Origin: a virus
Strand: one strand, 5' to 3'
Length of the DNA stretch: 64,000 nt
Virus record (IMG/VR): IMGVR_UViG_3300032323_001119
Coordinates: 46,438 to 110,437 of that record
The notes beneath the pieces are model-generated. The model did no database searches and was not told the DNA's origin. It saw nothing but the letters and a program-made list of their open reading frames with translations. Numbering within the stretch: the first letter of the stretch is position 1; every line of letters begins with the position of its first letter. Made by a program: the position numbers and the translations under genes. This document shows positions 42,531-51,024 of this stretch, piece by piece.

Positions 42531-43211
42531 TTATGCTGTGACGACACGGTCAATAATTAGTCCGTATTCAGAGCCACCCTTGTTACCGTCTGGAAGCAAA
42601 CGGAATGTTACTGGGAATGTTGTTGCTGCGTTACGAGCAAGTGAGAACTGAGATTGCTGTACTGAAAGAACTCTACGTCCGTAGTATACTCTCTCTGTTC
42701 TTGTGATGTTTGTTCCTGACTCAGAAACAGTTGGTGCTGCACCAACTGCAATCAGCTGACGCTCTGTTGGCTGTACGCCAAGAGCACCTGCTTCAAGACC
42801 TAGAGTGTCGATGTCATCTCCTCTGTCTAGAGTTGATTGACCCTGTCCGAATACAGCAAGAATGTTCTCAAGTGTACCTTCAGACATTTCTGTTGCAATC
42901 ATAACTTCCATTGACTCCTTGAAAAGCTTTGCTGTATCAAGAAGCTGATCTACTGTAACTGAACCGTATGATGGGTTGTAAGTAATCTGAAGACCGTTAT
43001 TTGTAAAACCTACGTTGCGGAACTTAGGATTAAGTCCTGCTGCTGCTGTGTTGAGGGTATCTGTGTAAGATGTTCCATCAACAAATGCTACTCCTGCTGT
43101 CTCATTTGGTTCCATGTTTTCAGTGTAACCTGAAACAGTTGAATCCTTTACTGACAAGAACAATGGAGAAGCTCCAACAAGAATATTTCTTGCGTTGTTA
43201 AATGTTGCCAT
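42531..43211 (-). CDS. Major tail (tube) protein
   Basis: 226 residues, beta-rich: MATFNNARNILVGASPLFLSV, NVGFTNNGLQITYNPSYGSV, and a C-terminal TFPVTFRLLPDGNKGGSEYG. Length, the strong AGGAGG site and a following strong terminator indicate an abundant structural protein, and the position before the frameshifted chaperones is that of the tail tube. The fold is typical of actinophage tube proteins. Confidence 0.85.
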   Translation of the reverse strand: MATFNNARNILVGASPLFLSVKDSTVSGYTENMEPNETAGVAFVDGTSYTDTLNTAAAGLNPKFRNVGFTNNGLQITYNPSYGSVTVDQLLDTAKLFKESMEVMIATEMSEGTLENILAVFGQGQSTLDRGDDIDTLGLEAGALGVQPTERQLIAVGAAPTVSESGTNITRTERVYYGRRVLSVQQSQFSLARNAATTFPVTFRLLPDGNKGGSEYGLIIDRVVTA

Positions 43212-43323
43212 TGGTAAAACCTCCTGTTAAATAAATATATATATATTGACTTACTTTAAATTAAGCTGGCTAGGCTCTTTTCCTCTTGGTATAAGTTTAT
43301 CTTACAATCAACTAAAAGGCAAA

Positions 43324-43830
43324 CTAGTCAAATCTGCCGTTTTGTCCCACTGTCCTTGAATACTTTACCTCTAGGATGACATCTGCTGCCAGGAATCCTG
43401 CTAGCTCTGTAGATGGTTCAGTTGGGGACATTTCGAGTATAAGGGTATTGTGAAATATTATCTTGTCTGTAGACTTTGACATGTTTAGGTCTCTAGCTGA
43501 ATCATCCATTCTTCTAAATACGTCAATCATCATGTTTCGGATTATATTGATTTCAGCAAAGTCTACTGAGTATATAGTAAATGATATCTTCTCGCAGCAT
43601 ATCATCCAGTTCTCCTCATAAGTGCTGCCTATCTTGTCATAGACTATATGAGTCTTTCCGCTCAAGAATTGATTCATTTCTGGCGCTTGTTGAACTGGAA
43701 TAATTGGGATAATTGATTCACCGAGATTATCGCTATAGTAAGCATTTTGATCAATTATGTTGTTTGACAAAAGCTCTTGCCAAAGATGCTTTCTTATGTC
43801 GTACATAGCGTCTATTCCATAATTAGTCAT
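43324..43830 (-). CDS. Tail terminator-like protein
   Basis: 168 residues: an N-terminal helix (IDAMYDIRKHLWQELLSNN), beta strands (KTHIVYDKIGSTYEENWMIC, ISFTIYSVDFAEINIIRNMM), a helix, and a C-terminal beta hairpin (LAADVILEVKYSRT), the alpha/beta layout of gpU-type terminators. It is the last gene before the tube protein, and its ATG overlaps the previous stop. Tail-terminator identity is supported by order more than by motif. Confidence 0.7.
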   Translation of the reverse strand: MTNYGIDAMYDIRKHLWQELLSNNIIDQNAYYSDNLGESIIPIIPVQQAPEMNQFLSGKTHIVYDKIGSTYEENWMICCEKISFTIYSVDFAEINIIRNMMIDVFRRMDDSARDLNMSKSTDKIIFHNTLILEMSPTEPSTELAGFLAADVILEVKYSRTVGQNGRFD

Positions 43831-44624
43831 TAAAATACTCCTCCGAATTTTTCTGTTAGTGCCGCCTCGGCCTGTAGTCTAATTGTACCTGGACTAAAGG
43901 AATAACGCACCTTGGCAATAGATGAAGGAACTTTCATTGCTCTTTCAAACTTAGCCCCAAATAGGTTCTGGAATCCAGACATCTTTATTGAGTTGCTAAC
44001 CATTGGTCCACTAAAGTATCTACTATATGTTAAATCAAATTGATTTGTAGACGCCCTTCCTCCAGGGCTTTTTACTGTAACGGACTTGCCCTTTGGCATA
44101 AAAACTGTTTCTCCGTCAATTTCAAAAACTAATCTCTCAGCCGACTTTGGTCTAATTACAACTGGCATTCCCTTTTCCATGACATATGCTTTTCTTTCAA
44201 AAACATATCTGCTGGTCTGCTCTCTATTCTTAGATGGAACTGATGATTTAGAAAGCTTAAACTCATAATTAATTCTAAATGATAATCCAGCCCCGTCCAT
44301 TTGGTTTAACTTAAAAAGACGACTAGAAGTTTGCCCTGTCTTATTCCACTCATAAACATGGTGCAATGACTTTGGCTTTGTCCTAGCTTGAGAATCAATG
44401 AATAGGCCAAAATCTTTTTCTATCTGATTAAATATTGTTGTTTTAAATAGTCTTTGAAATGCTTTGTTAGACTCTAGTCTGGCTGCTACGTTTGCCTGAT
44501 AGTATAAGAATGCAGATATTTGAGCAACATTGCTATCTTTTAAAACGCCAGCCTGAGATGATCCTACCATCAATCTCTCTAGACCAGAAGAAGCTTGAAG
44601 TAGTGCTACTCCACTAGTCTCCAA
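43830..44624 (-). CDS. Neck / tail completion protein
   Basis: 264 residues with a TTG start inside the end of the previous gene (11-base overlap). The N-terminal half is helical (FLYYQANVAARLESNKAFQR), with beta strands later (AERLVFEIDGETVFMPKGKS). The location between head-closure and tail-terminator genes matches HK97 gp10-like or related neck proteins. It is longer than the usual gp10 and I cannot name the exact family. Confidence 0.65.
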   Translation of the reverse strand: METSGVALLQASSGLERLMVGSSQAGVLKDSNVAQISAFLYYQANVAARLESNKAFQRLFKTTIFNQIEKDFGLFIDSQARTKPKSLHHVYEWNKTGQTSSRLFKLNQMDGAGLSFRINYEFKLSKSSVPSKNREQTSRYVFERKAYVMEKGMPVVIRPKSAERLVFEIDGETVFMPKGKSVTVKSPGGRASTNQFDLTYSRYFSGPMVSNSIKMSGFQNLFGAKFERAMKVPSSIAKVRYSFSPGTIRLQAEAALTEKFGGVF

Positions 44625-45042
44625 TTAATTGACTCTCTGATCTTTTAGCAATTGAGTTGTAAGCCATTAAATTACCGAATGGGTCTGTTATCGGTGTTGA
44701 GCTTGTTATTTCAAATACGGTTGGGGTATCATTTGGATAATTTAACTCTACCCATATTGGGTTATTAGAGCTGTCTCTAATGTTTGTTACTTTCTCTCTG
44801 TATGTTAATTTTGTTTCTGTTCTAATTTCAATAGTCTGATTATCTACATACTTAACAGAAATTGCTCTATTATCTCCACCCCTGCTTGTTGCAGAGTTGG
44901 TTATTATTCCTTTTGCAAAGCACGGTATGGTTCTTTGGTAAATCCAAGACTTTTTTATTGCGCCAGTATTTTGGTCTTGATAATCCTCTTGAGCATAAAC
45001 ATCTATTTTCATGCTAAGAATAGAGTCTACGATTCTGTTCAT
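44614..45042 (-). CDS. Head closure (stopper) protein
   Basis: 142 residues: N-terminal IDVYAQEDYQDQNTGAIKKS with a beta barrel following (IPCFAKGIITNSA, QTIEIRTETKLTYREKVTNI, PTVFEITSSTPI), like the SPP1 gp16-type closure fold. It lies directly after the adaptor gene and overlaps it by one base. Function inferred from fold and position. Confidence 0.7.
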   Translation of the reverse strand: MNRIVDSILSMKIDVYAQEDYQDQNTGAIKKSWIYQRTIPCFAKGIITNSATSRGGDNRAISVKYVDNQTIEIRTETKLTYREKVTNIRDSSNNPIWVELNYPNDTPTVFEITSSTPITDPFGNLMAYNSIAKRSESQLIGD

Positions 45043-46022
45043 TATATCAAAACCATTGTACTTAAGACATATGCTGACAAAAGCTGGTCTGCGTAGTTGT
45101 TTCCAGTGCCGCTAAATGTTGCAGTGTCATATTCAAACTGCCAGTCAAATGTCTGTATGCTCTTTAGGTACTTGTTTCTCCAGTCTTTATCTTTAGAGAA
45201 GAAGTCTTTCATTAGCTCTATAGCTGCTAATTGAACTTCATGAGGGACTTCATCCCAACCATATCTTCCTTCAATTCTATAAGCCCCGCCATTAACAAAT
45301 GACCCATTGCCGTAATCATTAATGCTTGGAGGAATCATTCCGTTAGCTGTATAAACAACATTGTCTAATAAGCCAGATTTATTGACCTTTATCCCGAATC
45401 CACTAGAAGATATTTCTACTGGAACATTCCAGTTATCAATGTTATTTAATCTATCTACTAAAAGAATATCGTTTAGGTGTATTGAGTGTATTTCATTTAT
45501 CTTGTATGGCAAAGGAAGAACCTCTGAGCCAGTAGCATAAATTATATTAACATCATCATACAAATAAAATTCTTGTCCAGTGTAGCTTTCAATTAGCTTT
45601 CTTGCATATCTTTCTGCAGCAGCTAAATCGGCAAATGTCTTGTAGTTAGGATCAGACTGATCAAAACCAAATCCTAATGTCTCTGCGGCTTCTGTTAAAT
45701 CAACATATGGCTTTACGACATCAAGCAAGTGCTCTTTTGTTACACTTTCTTCATCTACTTCATATTCCCAAACTAGCCTCAATGTCCTTGGTCTATCTGT
45801 TAAAGATATTGGAGGATATACCAGATATACGCCCCTATCTGTTTCTGCCTCTTCGGCAGTTTGGGTTAGAAGTAAAGTGTTTGGATTTATAGAAGGCTCT
45901 ACTGATGGATCATTTGTTACATCATAAAATTTAACAGTAGGCAAAGAGTCTGCTTGGGCTATCCCGCCCTTCCAAAATACTCTTTGCTTTACTGGTGAGT
46001 TTGTTCCTACTATAATTTCCAT
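45042..46022 (-). CDS. Head-tail connector (adaptor) with N-terminal Ig-like extension
   Basis: 326 residues. The first about 115 residues form a beta domain (GVYLVYPPISLTDRPRTLRL). The adaptor part has AERYARKLIESYTGQEFYLY, the helix-plus-aromatic motif of gp6/gp15-type connectors, then a beta domain and the C-terminal helices VQLAAIELMKDFFSKDKDW. It binds the portal and starts the neck. It is longer than most adaptors (about 100-200) because of the N-terminal domain. Confidence 0.8.
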   Translation of the reverse strand: MEIIVGTNSPVKQRVFWKGGIAQADSLPTVKFYDVTNDPSVEPSINPNTLLLTQTAEEAETDRGVYLVYPPISLTDRPRTLRLVWEYEVDEESVTKEHLLDVVKPYVDLTEAAETLGFGFDQSDPNYKTFADLAAAERYARKLIESYTGQEFYLYDDVNIIYATGSEVLPLPYKINEIHSIHLNDILLVDRLNNIDNWNVPVEISSSGFGIKVNKSGLLDNVVYTANGMIPPSINDYGNGSFVNGGAYRIEGRYGWDEVPHEVQLAAIELMKDFFSKDKDWRNKYLKSIQTFDWQFEYDTATFSGTGNNYADQLLSAYVLSTMVLI

Positions 46023-46037
46023 TTGTTGCGTTTAAGC

Positions 46038-46433
46038 TTAGCCGTAATATTCCTGAACTTCCTTTGGTGTGGCTAAACGAAAACCCTCCTCTTTATCAAA
46101 AATTTGTTGAGCTGAGTCTTTATGCATTGCTACAAACGGATGAGTCTGAGTAAATGTGTGACCCATAATATCGTATCTATGGTTTGCTCTTGTCATCATG
46201 ACCAATACTGTATCTTCTGTGCGCTCTGCCTTTGGATCAAATATTGGAAGAATCTCAACCTCTTCTTTTGCATCTTCTACGTCTTTTAGTGTTTTTTCAT
46301 ATACTGCATATGTAACACCTTCTTCTGCTAGTGCTGCAATTATATCCTGCTTGTTCTTAAGTCCGTCTGTTTCGACTGCAAACTCTTCTGCAATCGCCTT
46401 TAGTTCTCCGACCTTTAATGTGTCAAAAGACAT
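46038..46433 (-). CDS. Small head protein with SAP/HeH-like N-terminus
   Basis: 131 residues. Residues 5-40 (LKVGELKAIAEEFAVETDGL, NKQDIIAALAEEGV) form a helix-extension-helix of the SAP/HeH type; the C-terminal half (DTVLVMMTRANHRYDIMGHT) is beta. Such proteins follow the major capsid gene in many actinophages and may be decoration or connector proteins. It has its own extended -10 promoter behind the capsid terminator. Confidence 0.7.
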   Translation of the reverse strand: MSFDTLKVGELKAIAEEFAVETDGLKNKQDIIAALAEEGVTYAVYEKTLKDVEDAKEEVEILPIFDPKAERTEDTVLVMMTRANHRYDIMGHTFTQTHPFVAMHKDSAQQIFDKEEGFRLATPKEVQEYYG

Positions 46434-46460
46434 TTATTACTCCTTTTTCTAGGTAAAACC

Positions 46461-46469
46461 ATTATAGCA
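46461..46469 (-). promoter_or_regulatory. Extended -10 promoter TGCTATAAT for the neck operon
   Basis: Perfect TGCTATAAT on the minus strand, 28 bases before the ATG at 46433 and just past the capsid terminator. The -35 is weak. Confidence 0.6.
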
Positions 46470-46485
46470 TTGTATAATTAAAATG

Positions 46486-46516
46486 AAAAGCCCCCAAATT
46501 TAATTGGGGGCCTTTC
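46486..46516 (-). terminator. Terminator after the major capsid gene
   Basis: GCCCCCAA (46490-46497) pairs with TTGGGGGC (46504-46511), 8 bp, with flanking AAAG/CTTT, followed on the minus strand by CTTTTCATTTT. It is 17 bases after the capsid stop. Confidence 0.8.
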
Positions 46517-46532
46517 TTAGATTAATTCCTAA

Positions 46533-47582
46533 TTAGGAAGCAACCTTAACGTTCTTTACAACTACCCAAGCATCTGCCTGTTCGATTTGAACGCCAACAC
46601 GAGTATACATTGTGTACTCGATTGAGTCCTTACGTGGCCAGAAGAATCGGTAAACAGTTACGTCACGCTTAACACCAACAACAACGTTGTTAGGGAATGT
46701 CAAGTGAACATCTCCGTGTGATCCTGTAGCCTGTGAGTAGTCACCAGTCTGTGTCTCTGGAAGAAGTGGAACTTCAACGATTGGAATACCGAAAGCGTAT
46801 GGAGCTACGTATCCTGCTGGTCCACCTAGAGGGGCGACATCTCCACGGATGATGCCTGAAGCAATATCCTGTGGGTTAACATTCTGGATGTTTTGTGATG
46901 TTGCGTATAGGTAATCCTGGATCAAGTTTGATCCTGCAAGGAAGCGTAGGTCTGTGCGACGCTGCTTGTACTTACGTGGAAGTGCCTTAAGTGCTGAGTT
47001 AAATACAGCACGTGAAAGTCCTGCACCTGCTGCGTCTACGACGTGTGCATTTGCCTTGGCCTTCTTTACAACACCGTCAAATGCCTTGTAAAGAGCATCT
47101 GATGAAAGTGCTGTGTTACCGTTAAGTAGAACGTCTTCAATGTCGTTACCAGCCTGAGTTGCCATCATACGTGCGATGTGGTCTTCTAGATCTGGACCTT
47201 CGATATTGTCTTCTAGTGACTCTGTTGAGAGCTCCCAGTCAAGACGTAGCTTCTTTGTTGTGAGAGAGATCTTTGAGAATGTGACTGCTGAATTTGTACC
47301 AGTGTTGTCACCTTCTGTAGCGAGCTTCATAAGCTTCTCGCCTACTCCGATTCTATCAATTTCTGTTGTGTCAGACTTCATTCTGACTGTACGTGCGACT
47401 TTTCCAATTACGGTTGCGTCGAACATATAGTCTAGGAAACGAGCTGATTGCTCTGGGTTGAGAAGACCACCATTGCCGTTTTCAGACGCAGTGTGAATTC
47501 CATCTCCACCAGTTGTTGATGCGAAAGTTCCTGTAGCTGTTGTTCCAGCTGCGATTGCTTTCTCTAATGTTTCATTACTCAT
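46533..47582 (-). CDS. Major capsid protein, HK97 fold
   Basis: 349 residues: a variable Gly/Thr-rich N-terminal arm (about residues 1-45, possibly trimmed by the protease), the E-loop and spine helix region (FSKISLTTKKLRLDWELSTE, EDHIARMMATQAGNDIEDVL), the P-domain, and the C-terminal YTRVGVQIEQADAWVVVKNV strand typical of HK97-like capsids. AGGTGA precedes the ATG. Codon choice is noticeably more GC- and C-ending (CGT, GAC, ACC) than neighbours, typical of very high expression. Confidence 0.92.
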   Translation of the reverse strand: MSNETLEKAIAAGTTATGTFASTTGGDGIHTASENGNGGLLNPEQSARFLDYMFDATVIGKVARTVRMKSDTTEIDRIGVGEKLMKLATEGDNTGTNSAVTFSKISLTTKKLRLDWELSTESLEDNIEGPDLEDHIARMMATQAGNDIEDVLLNGNTALSSDALYKAFDGVVKKAKANAHVVDAAGAGLSRAVFNSALKALPRKYKQRRTDLRFLAGSNLIQDYLYATSQNIQNVNPQDIASGIIRGDVAPLGGPAGYVAPYAFGIPIVEVPLLPETQTGDYSQATGSHGDVHLTFPNNVVVGVKRDVTVYRFFWPRKDSIEYTMYTRVGVQIEQADAWVVVKNVKVAS

Positions 47583-47597
47583 ATTATTTCACCTACC

Positions 47598-48968
47598 CTA
47601 GTTAAATATTTCGTTTACGGAACCGAGGAAAGAACCGTTCCATTTTGATTTGTTTTTTGCTAATACCTCAGACCCGCCAAGGTCAGAGGACTTCTTAATT
47701 GCTGTATCGCCTTCTACGGCATCTACACGCTTTTGAACACCATCAATGGTGCTCTTTATTTCTGAAACAGCTGCACTAAGTGCGCTGTGCTTTTCTGCTA
47801 ATTCTGTAATTTGAGCGTTAACGCCCTTGCTAAAAGTCTCTACAGTTTCCTTGATTTCTGAAACCTGCACTGCATTTGCCTCTGTAGCCTTGCTAAGAGT
47901 ATCTGCAAAGAATCCCTTTAGGTCTACTAACATTTTTGCAAAATCAGGCTCTTCATTTTCTACTGCAGTATCTGCTGGAAGAGCATCAACCGACTTAAAG
48001 ACATCTACAGAAGCAGAGTCTGCATCTTCTGCTGAATCAGCAGCTGGTGCATCTTCGACAACAGGAGCATCAGATGCTACTACGGTCTCTTCAACGATTG
48101 CTTCGACAGCTGGTGCTTCTGCAACTGGTGTTGCTTCTACAACTGCTGGATCTTCAGCTTTTACGTTTAGTTTTTCCACTTCATTACCTCCTTGTACGTT
48201 TGCCTGTTTTGCGATTGTTTGTGTTGCAGGCAACGAAACTCTTGACTTCTGAAATGAAGCAAGAATCTTATCTATCTCTTTTGATTTGTTTGTGTCTGAG
48301 CTTTCAACCCATCCAATTAGCGCTGCATCTTTTCCAGTAACTGGAGAGACGTATGTTTTTTCTGTCGAGATAAAAACAGAATCGCTTTCTTCGCAATAAA
48401 AAATATTTTCAGTAACTACATCTGCAGCCATGCCCTTAAATATAAGTTGGCCATTCATTTTTTCAATTGATACAATATTGCACATTTCATTAGCTGGTGA
48501 ATCAACAATAGAAAGTTCAACAAGGTCGTACTCTTTAATAAATCTTACAGTTTGTCCTGTAGCCTTATTGATCTCGTTGTCTGATTCTTTAATCTTTCCG
48601 CCGATTGAAAAACCAGTGAGAGTGCCATCTAAAACTTTTTCCCAAGTATCTTGTGCGCCTTTTGAAATGTAAGAAGTTACATAAACTCCGTTATAAAATT
48701 CTTTAGACTTTACGTCATAAAATGTTTCTGGTTTAAATGAAACAACTTTACCTACGGCCAATGGCTGATGCATTTCTCTTAAGTTTCCTCTAAAACTTTC
48801 AAATGCTTTTAAGCTTGCTTCAGCAGTTACGACGTCTCCTGTTTGGTCTACGTTATCAAGTGTAGCAAAACCAGAGACTGTTCTTGTCTCTCTGTTTACT
48901 TTTGTAAATGGGACAGAGAGGTGTATATTTTGGCCTTCTGAGGACCATTGAGATTTTTCAATGTTCAT
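47598..48968 (-). CDS. Prohead protease-scaffold fusion
   Basis: 456 residues. The N-terminal 170 residues form an HK97 gp4/U35-type serine protease: VSGFATLDNVDQTGD, LREMHQPLAVGKV (catalytic His) and YDLVELSIVDSPAN (catalytic Ser). Residues about 260-330 are an Ala/Glu/Val acidic linker. Residues about 350-435 are a coiled coil (AVSEIKSTIDGVQKRVDAVE) likely to be the scaffold. It cuts itself and the capsid arms during prohead maturation. A promoter TTGCAT-N17-TAAAAT ends 7 bases before the ATG. Confidence 0.88.
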   Translation of the reverse strand: MNIEKSQWSSEGQNIHLSVPFTKVNRETRTVSGFATLDNVDQTGDVVTAEASLKAFESFRGNLREMHQPLAVGKVVSFKPETFYDVKSKEFYNGVYVTSYISKGAQDTWEKVLDGTLTGFSIGGKIKESDNEINKATGQTVRFIKEYDLVELSIVDSPANEMCNIVSIEKMNGQLIFKGMAADVVTENIFYCEESDSVFISTEKTYVSPVTGKDAALIGWVESSDTNKSKEIDKILASFQKSRVSLPATQTIAKQANVQGGNEVEKLNVKAEDPAVVEATPVAEAPAVEAIVEETVVASDAPVVEDAPAADSAEDADSASVDVFKSVDALPADTAVENEEPDFAKMLVDLKGFFADTLSKATEANAVQVSEIKETVETFSKGVNAQITELAEKHSALSAAVSEIKSTIDGVQKRVDAVEGDTAIKKSSDLGGSEVLAKNKSKWNGSFLGSVNEIFN

Positions 48969-48975
48969 ATGCTTA

Positions 48976-49004
48976 ATTTTATACGTGTCTATCTAAAAAT
49001 GCAA
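48976..49004 (-). promoter_or_regulatory. Promoter TTGCAT-N17-TAAAAT before the protease-capsid operon, leaderless layout
   Basis: TTGCAT (48999-49004) and TAAAAT (48976-48981) with 17-base spacing. TAAGCAT separates the -10 from the ATG at 48968, so the transcript should start at or within one base of the codon. Confidence 0.6.
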
Positions 49005-49021
49005 ATAGCAGTTGATTAGAT

Positions 49022-50605
49022 TTAGTCGACCCTATTTCCTTCACCTTTAGCATTTCTTCCTTCTCCAACTTTATCTGAAGAAGCGGCAGATCTTTCTGAG
49101 TCCCTGGCTCTTGTCTTGCCAGCATTAGCTCTTTGATCGGCAGCCTGCTGAGGCTTTAGCTCTACCATTTCATCTCCGCCATCTACGGGAATCATGCCTT
49201 TTCTAATTCTTACCTCATTAGGGGTAATTACCTGCATTCTAAGATATCTTTCATCTATCTGAGATTGCGTATCTTCATCGGTCAATGTAAGCTCTTCGAA
49301 TTTAATCTTTAGGGCGTCAGTCTTTTCTTCAATTATTGCATTAATTCTTTTTTCTAGTCTCATTTGTGCTGGACGGCAAACCTGCTCTTTAAATGTCTTG
49401 TCTGCGTCCCTTGCAACTGCTAAATTAACTCCCTCTGGAGTTCCAATTTTATTAATTGGGACACGGTGAGCTAAAAGTATTTCATCTCTATTAGATTGTC
49501 TATATATATTAAATGAAGATTCTTGAGCACCAGCTTCAACTGGCTCCATCTTAAATTCAACTTTATTGTCTGGAGTATCTGCTGGAAGTGGGATATACAA
49601 GGATCTATGATTCTTGCCTTTTAATCCAACCTGAAAAAACTCTAGTAGTTTTCTTTCTGACTCTGGAGAAAGCTTTGCTCCCTTTACTGTAATAATATAT
49701 CTTGGGACCGCCTTGTTTTCAAAGTAGTCAAGGTTATATCTTCCAGCAAACTCGTTACCAGCCAAAGACATCTGTGCAGCAACTATATCTGGAATTCCAT
49801 AATAGTTGTTCATTGGTGTGTACTTCTTTAGATGAATAATTTCATTTGGACGATCTTCAACATCGCCAATTGGATTAGGTGTATCTAAGTCTCCAAAGTT
49901 TCTAAAGAATACAGCCTTGCCGTAAAGCAACTGCATAAAGCCATCACGAAGTCTTCTTACTCGCATTGTCTTTGCTGGTATATGACCGATATATCCTATA
50001 TCTCCTGCTGTTGTTCTACCAATTTCAATATAGCCATTTCCTGTAGCCTCTAGATCAGTGTAAACCTTTATTAGTGTTTCAGTAAAAGTATCTTCATCAT
50101 TAGTGGTATCAAGCCACTCTTGCAAATCCTGCTTTAGCTTGTTAAGCTTTCTTCTAGCTCTTTCTAATTGCTTTGTATCTGTTATGGCATCTATAGCGTC
50201 ATTAGTTTTTCTAGTCTCTGTAAATGAGTATCCTAGACCAACAATGTTTGCCACCTTTGCATTGATTGCAGCATAATTGTATGTTGAAACTTCATAAATC
50301 TGAGATAAGTATTCCAAATTATATATTGGCTGAACAAGATCAAACATTGCATAGCCAGTAACGGCTTGCTGAAGAAGATTCTGCTGTGTTGCTGCTCCAT
50401 CTTTACCAGTAAATGACTTTGCAAAATCTCTATTTACTTTTCTTTTAAAATTGGTGCCAAGCCCTCTTACCTTTTTTAGCTCATCCATTCCAATGGCAAA
50501 CGGATCTACGTGCTCTTTTTCTTTTTTAAATGAAAAAAGATCTGAGCTATTTTTTACAGAAACCTCATATGTATCTTCTGGACCATCTTCTAGAAACTGT
50601 GTCAT
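49022..50605 (-). CDS. Portal protein
   Basis: 527 residues of the HK97/SPP1-type portal family: helical wing and stem with VQPIYNLEYLSQIYEVSTYN, the conserved DLEATGNGYIEIGR, EIIHLKKYTPMNNYYGIPDI, AGRYNLDYFENKAVPRYIIT, and VPINKIGTPEGVNLAVARDA. The C-terminal tail is charged and disordered. The dodecamer forms the DNA entry vertex. AGGAGG lies upstream and its start overlaps the 112-residue gene. Confidence 0.93.
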   Translation of the reverse strand: MTQFLEDGPEDTYEVSVKNSSDLFSFKKEKEHVDPFAIGMDELKKVRGLGTNFKRKVNRDFAKSFTGKDGAATQQNLLQQAVTGYAMFDLVQPIYNLEYLSQIYEVSTYNYAAINAKVANIVGLGYSFTETRKTNDAIDAITDTKQLERARRKLNKLKQDLQEWLDTTNDEDTFTETLIKVYTDLEATGNGYIEIGRTTAGDIGYIGHIPAKTMRVRRLRDGFMQLLYGKAVFFRNFGDLDTPNPIGDVEDRPNEIIHLKKYTPMNNYYGIPDIVAAQMSLAGNEFAGRYNLDYFENKAVPRYIITVKGAKLSPESERKLLEFFQVGLKGKNHRSLYIPLPADTPDNKVEFKMEPVEAGAQESSFNIYRQSNRDEILLAHRVPINKIGTPEGVNLAVARDADKTFKEQVCRPAQMRLEKRINAIIEEKTDALKIKFEELTLTDEDTQSQIDERYLRMQVITPNEVRIRKGMIPVDGGDEMVELKPQQAADQRANAGKTRARDSERSAASSDKVGEGRNAKGEGNRVD

Positions 50606-50940
50606 TTAACAGATCCTCCTCTTAATACTGAATCTTTGTACTCTCCTATATCAAGAGGGTCTGGCGTCAGCCCCCACTTAAGTCTTTGATTCTGATATTC
50701 AAACTCTTCGTCGTCAATCTTTCTTCTTCCAGACAAAAACTTAGGCTGGCCCTCATAAATTCCATAGTGTCTTACTGCATCTGCTAACAAAGCCATTCTG
50801 GAACGGTTTCCTTTTTTAGAAGTTATTGAAAGAAAGTTTCCGTCGTCGTCGCCAATCCATCGTCCGTCTGGCATTTCCCATACGTATATTCCGAGAGTGG
50901 TTTCCTCGATTACTTGGCTTTTTTGGTTTAAGATGTCCAT
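50602..50940 (-). CDS. Hypothetical protein upstream of the portal
   Basis: 112 residues: beta N-terminus (TLGIYVWEMPDGRWIGDDDG), helix (RMALLADAVRHYGI) and a Lys/Glu/Asp-rich end. Small proteins of this kind often precede portals in actinophages, but I do not know a function. An extended -10 (TGGTAAACT) lies 9 bases before the ATG and no Shine-Dalgarno is visible. Confidence 0.7.
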   Translation of the reverse strand: MDILNQKSQVIEETTLGIYVWEMPDGRWIGDDDGNFLSITSKKGNRSRMALLADAVRHYGIYEGQPKFLSGRRKIDDEEFEYQNQRLKWGLTPDPLDIGEYKDSVLRGGSVK

Positions 50941-50949
50941 ATGTTAAAT

Positions 50950-50958
50950 AGTTTACCA
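50950..50958 (-). promoter_or_regulatory. Extended -10 promoter TGGTAAACT before the portal operon
   Basis: TGGTAAACT on the minus strand, 9 bases before the ATG at 50940, predicting a leader of only 1-3 bases. A short palindrome AAGTGACACTT lies upstream at 50993-51003. Confidence 0.45.
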
Positions 50959-51024
50959 TTGTTCTTAGCAAAAGTCCAGCTTATGTACAAACAAGTGACA
51001 CTTTTTACAAATTGTGGTAGCAGA

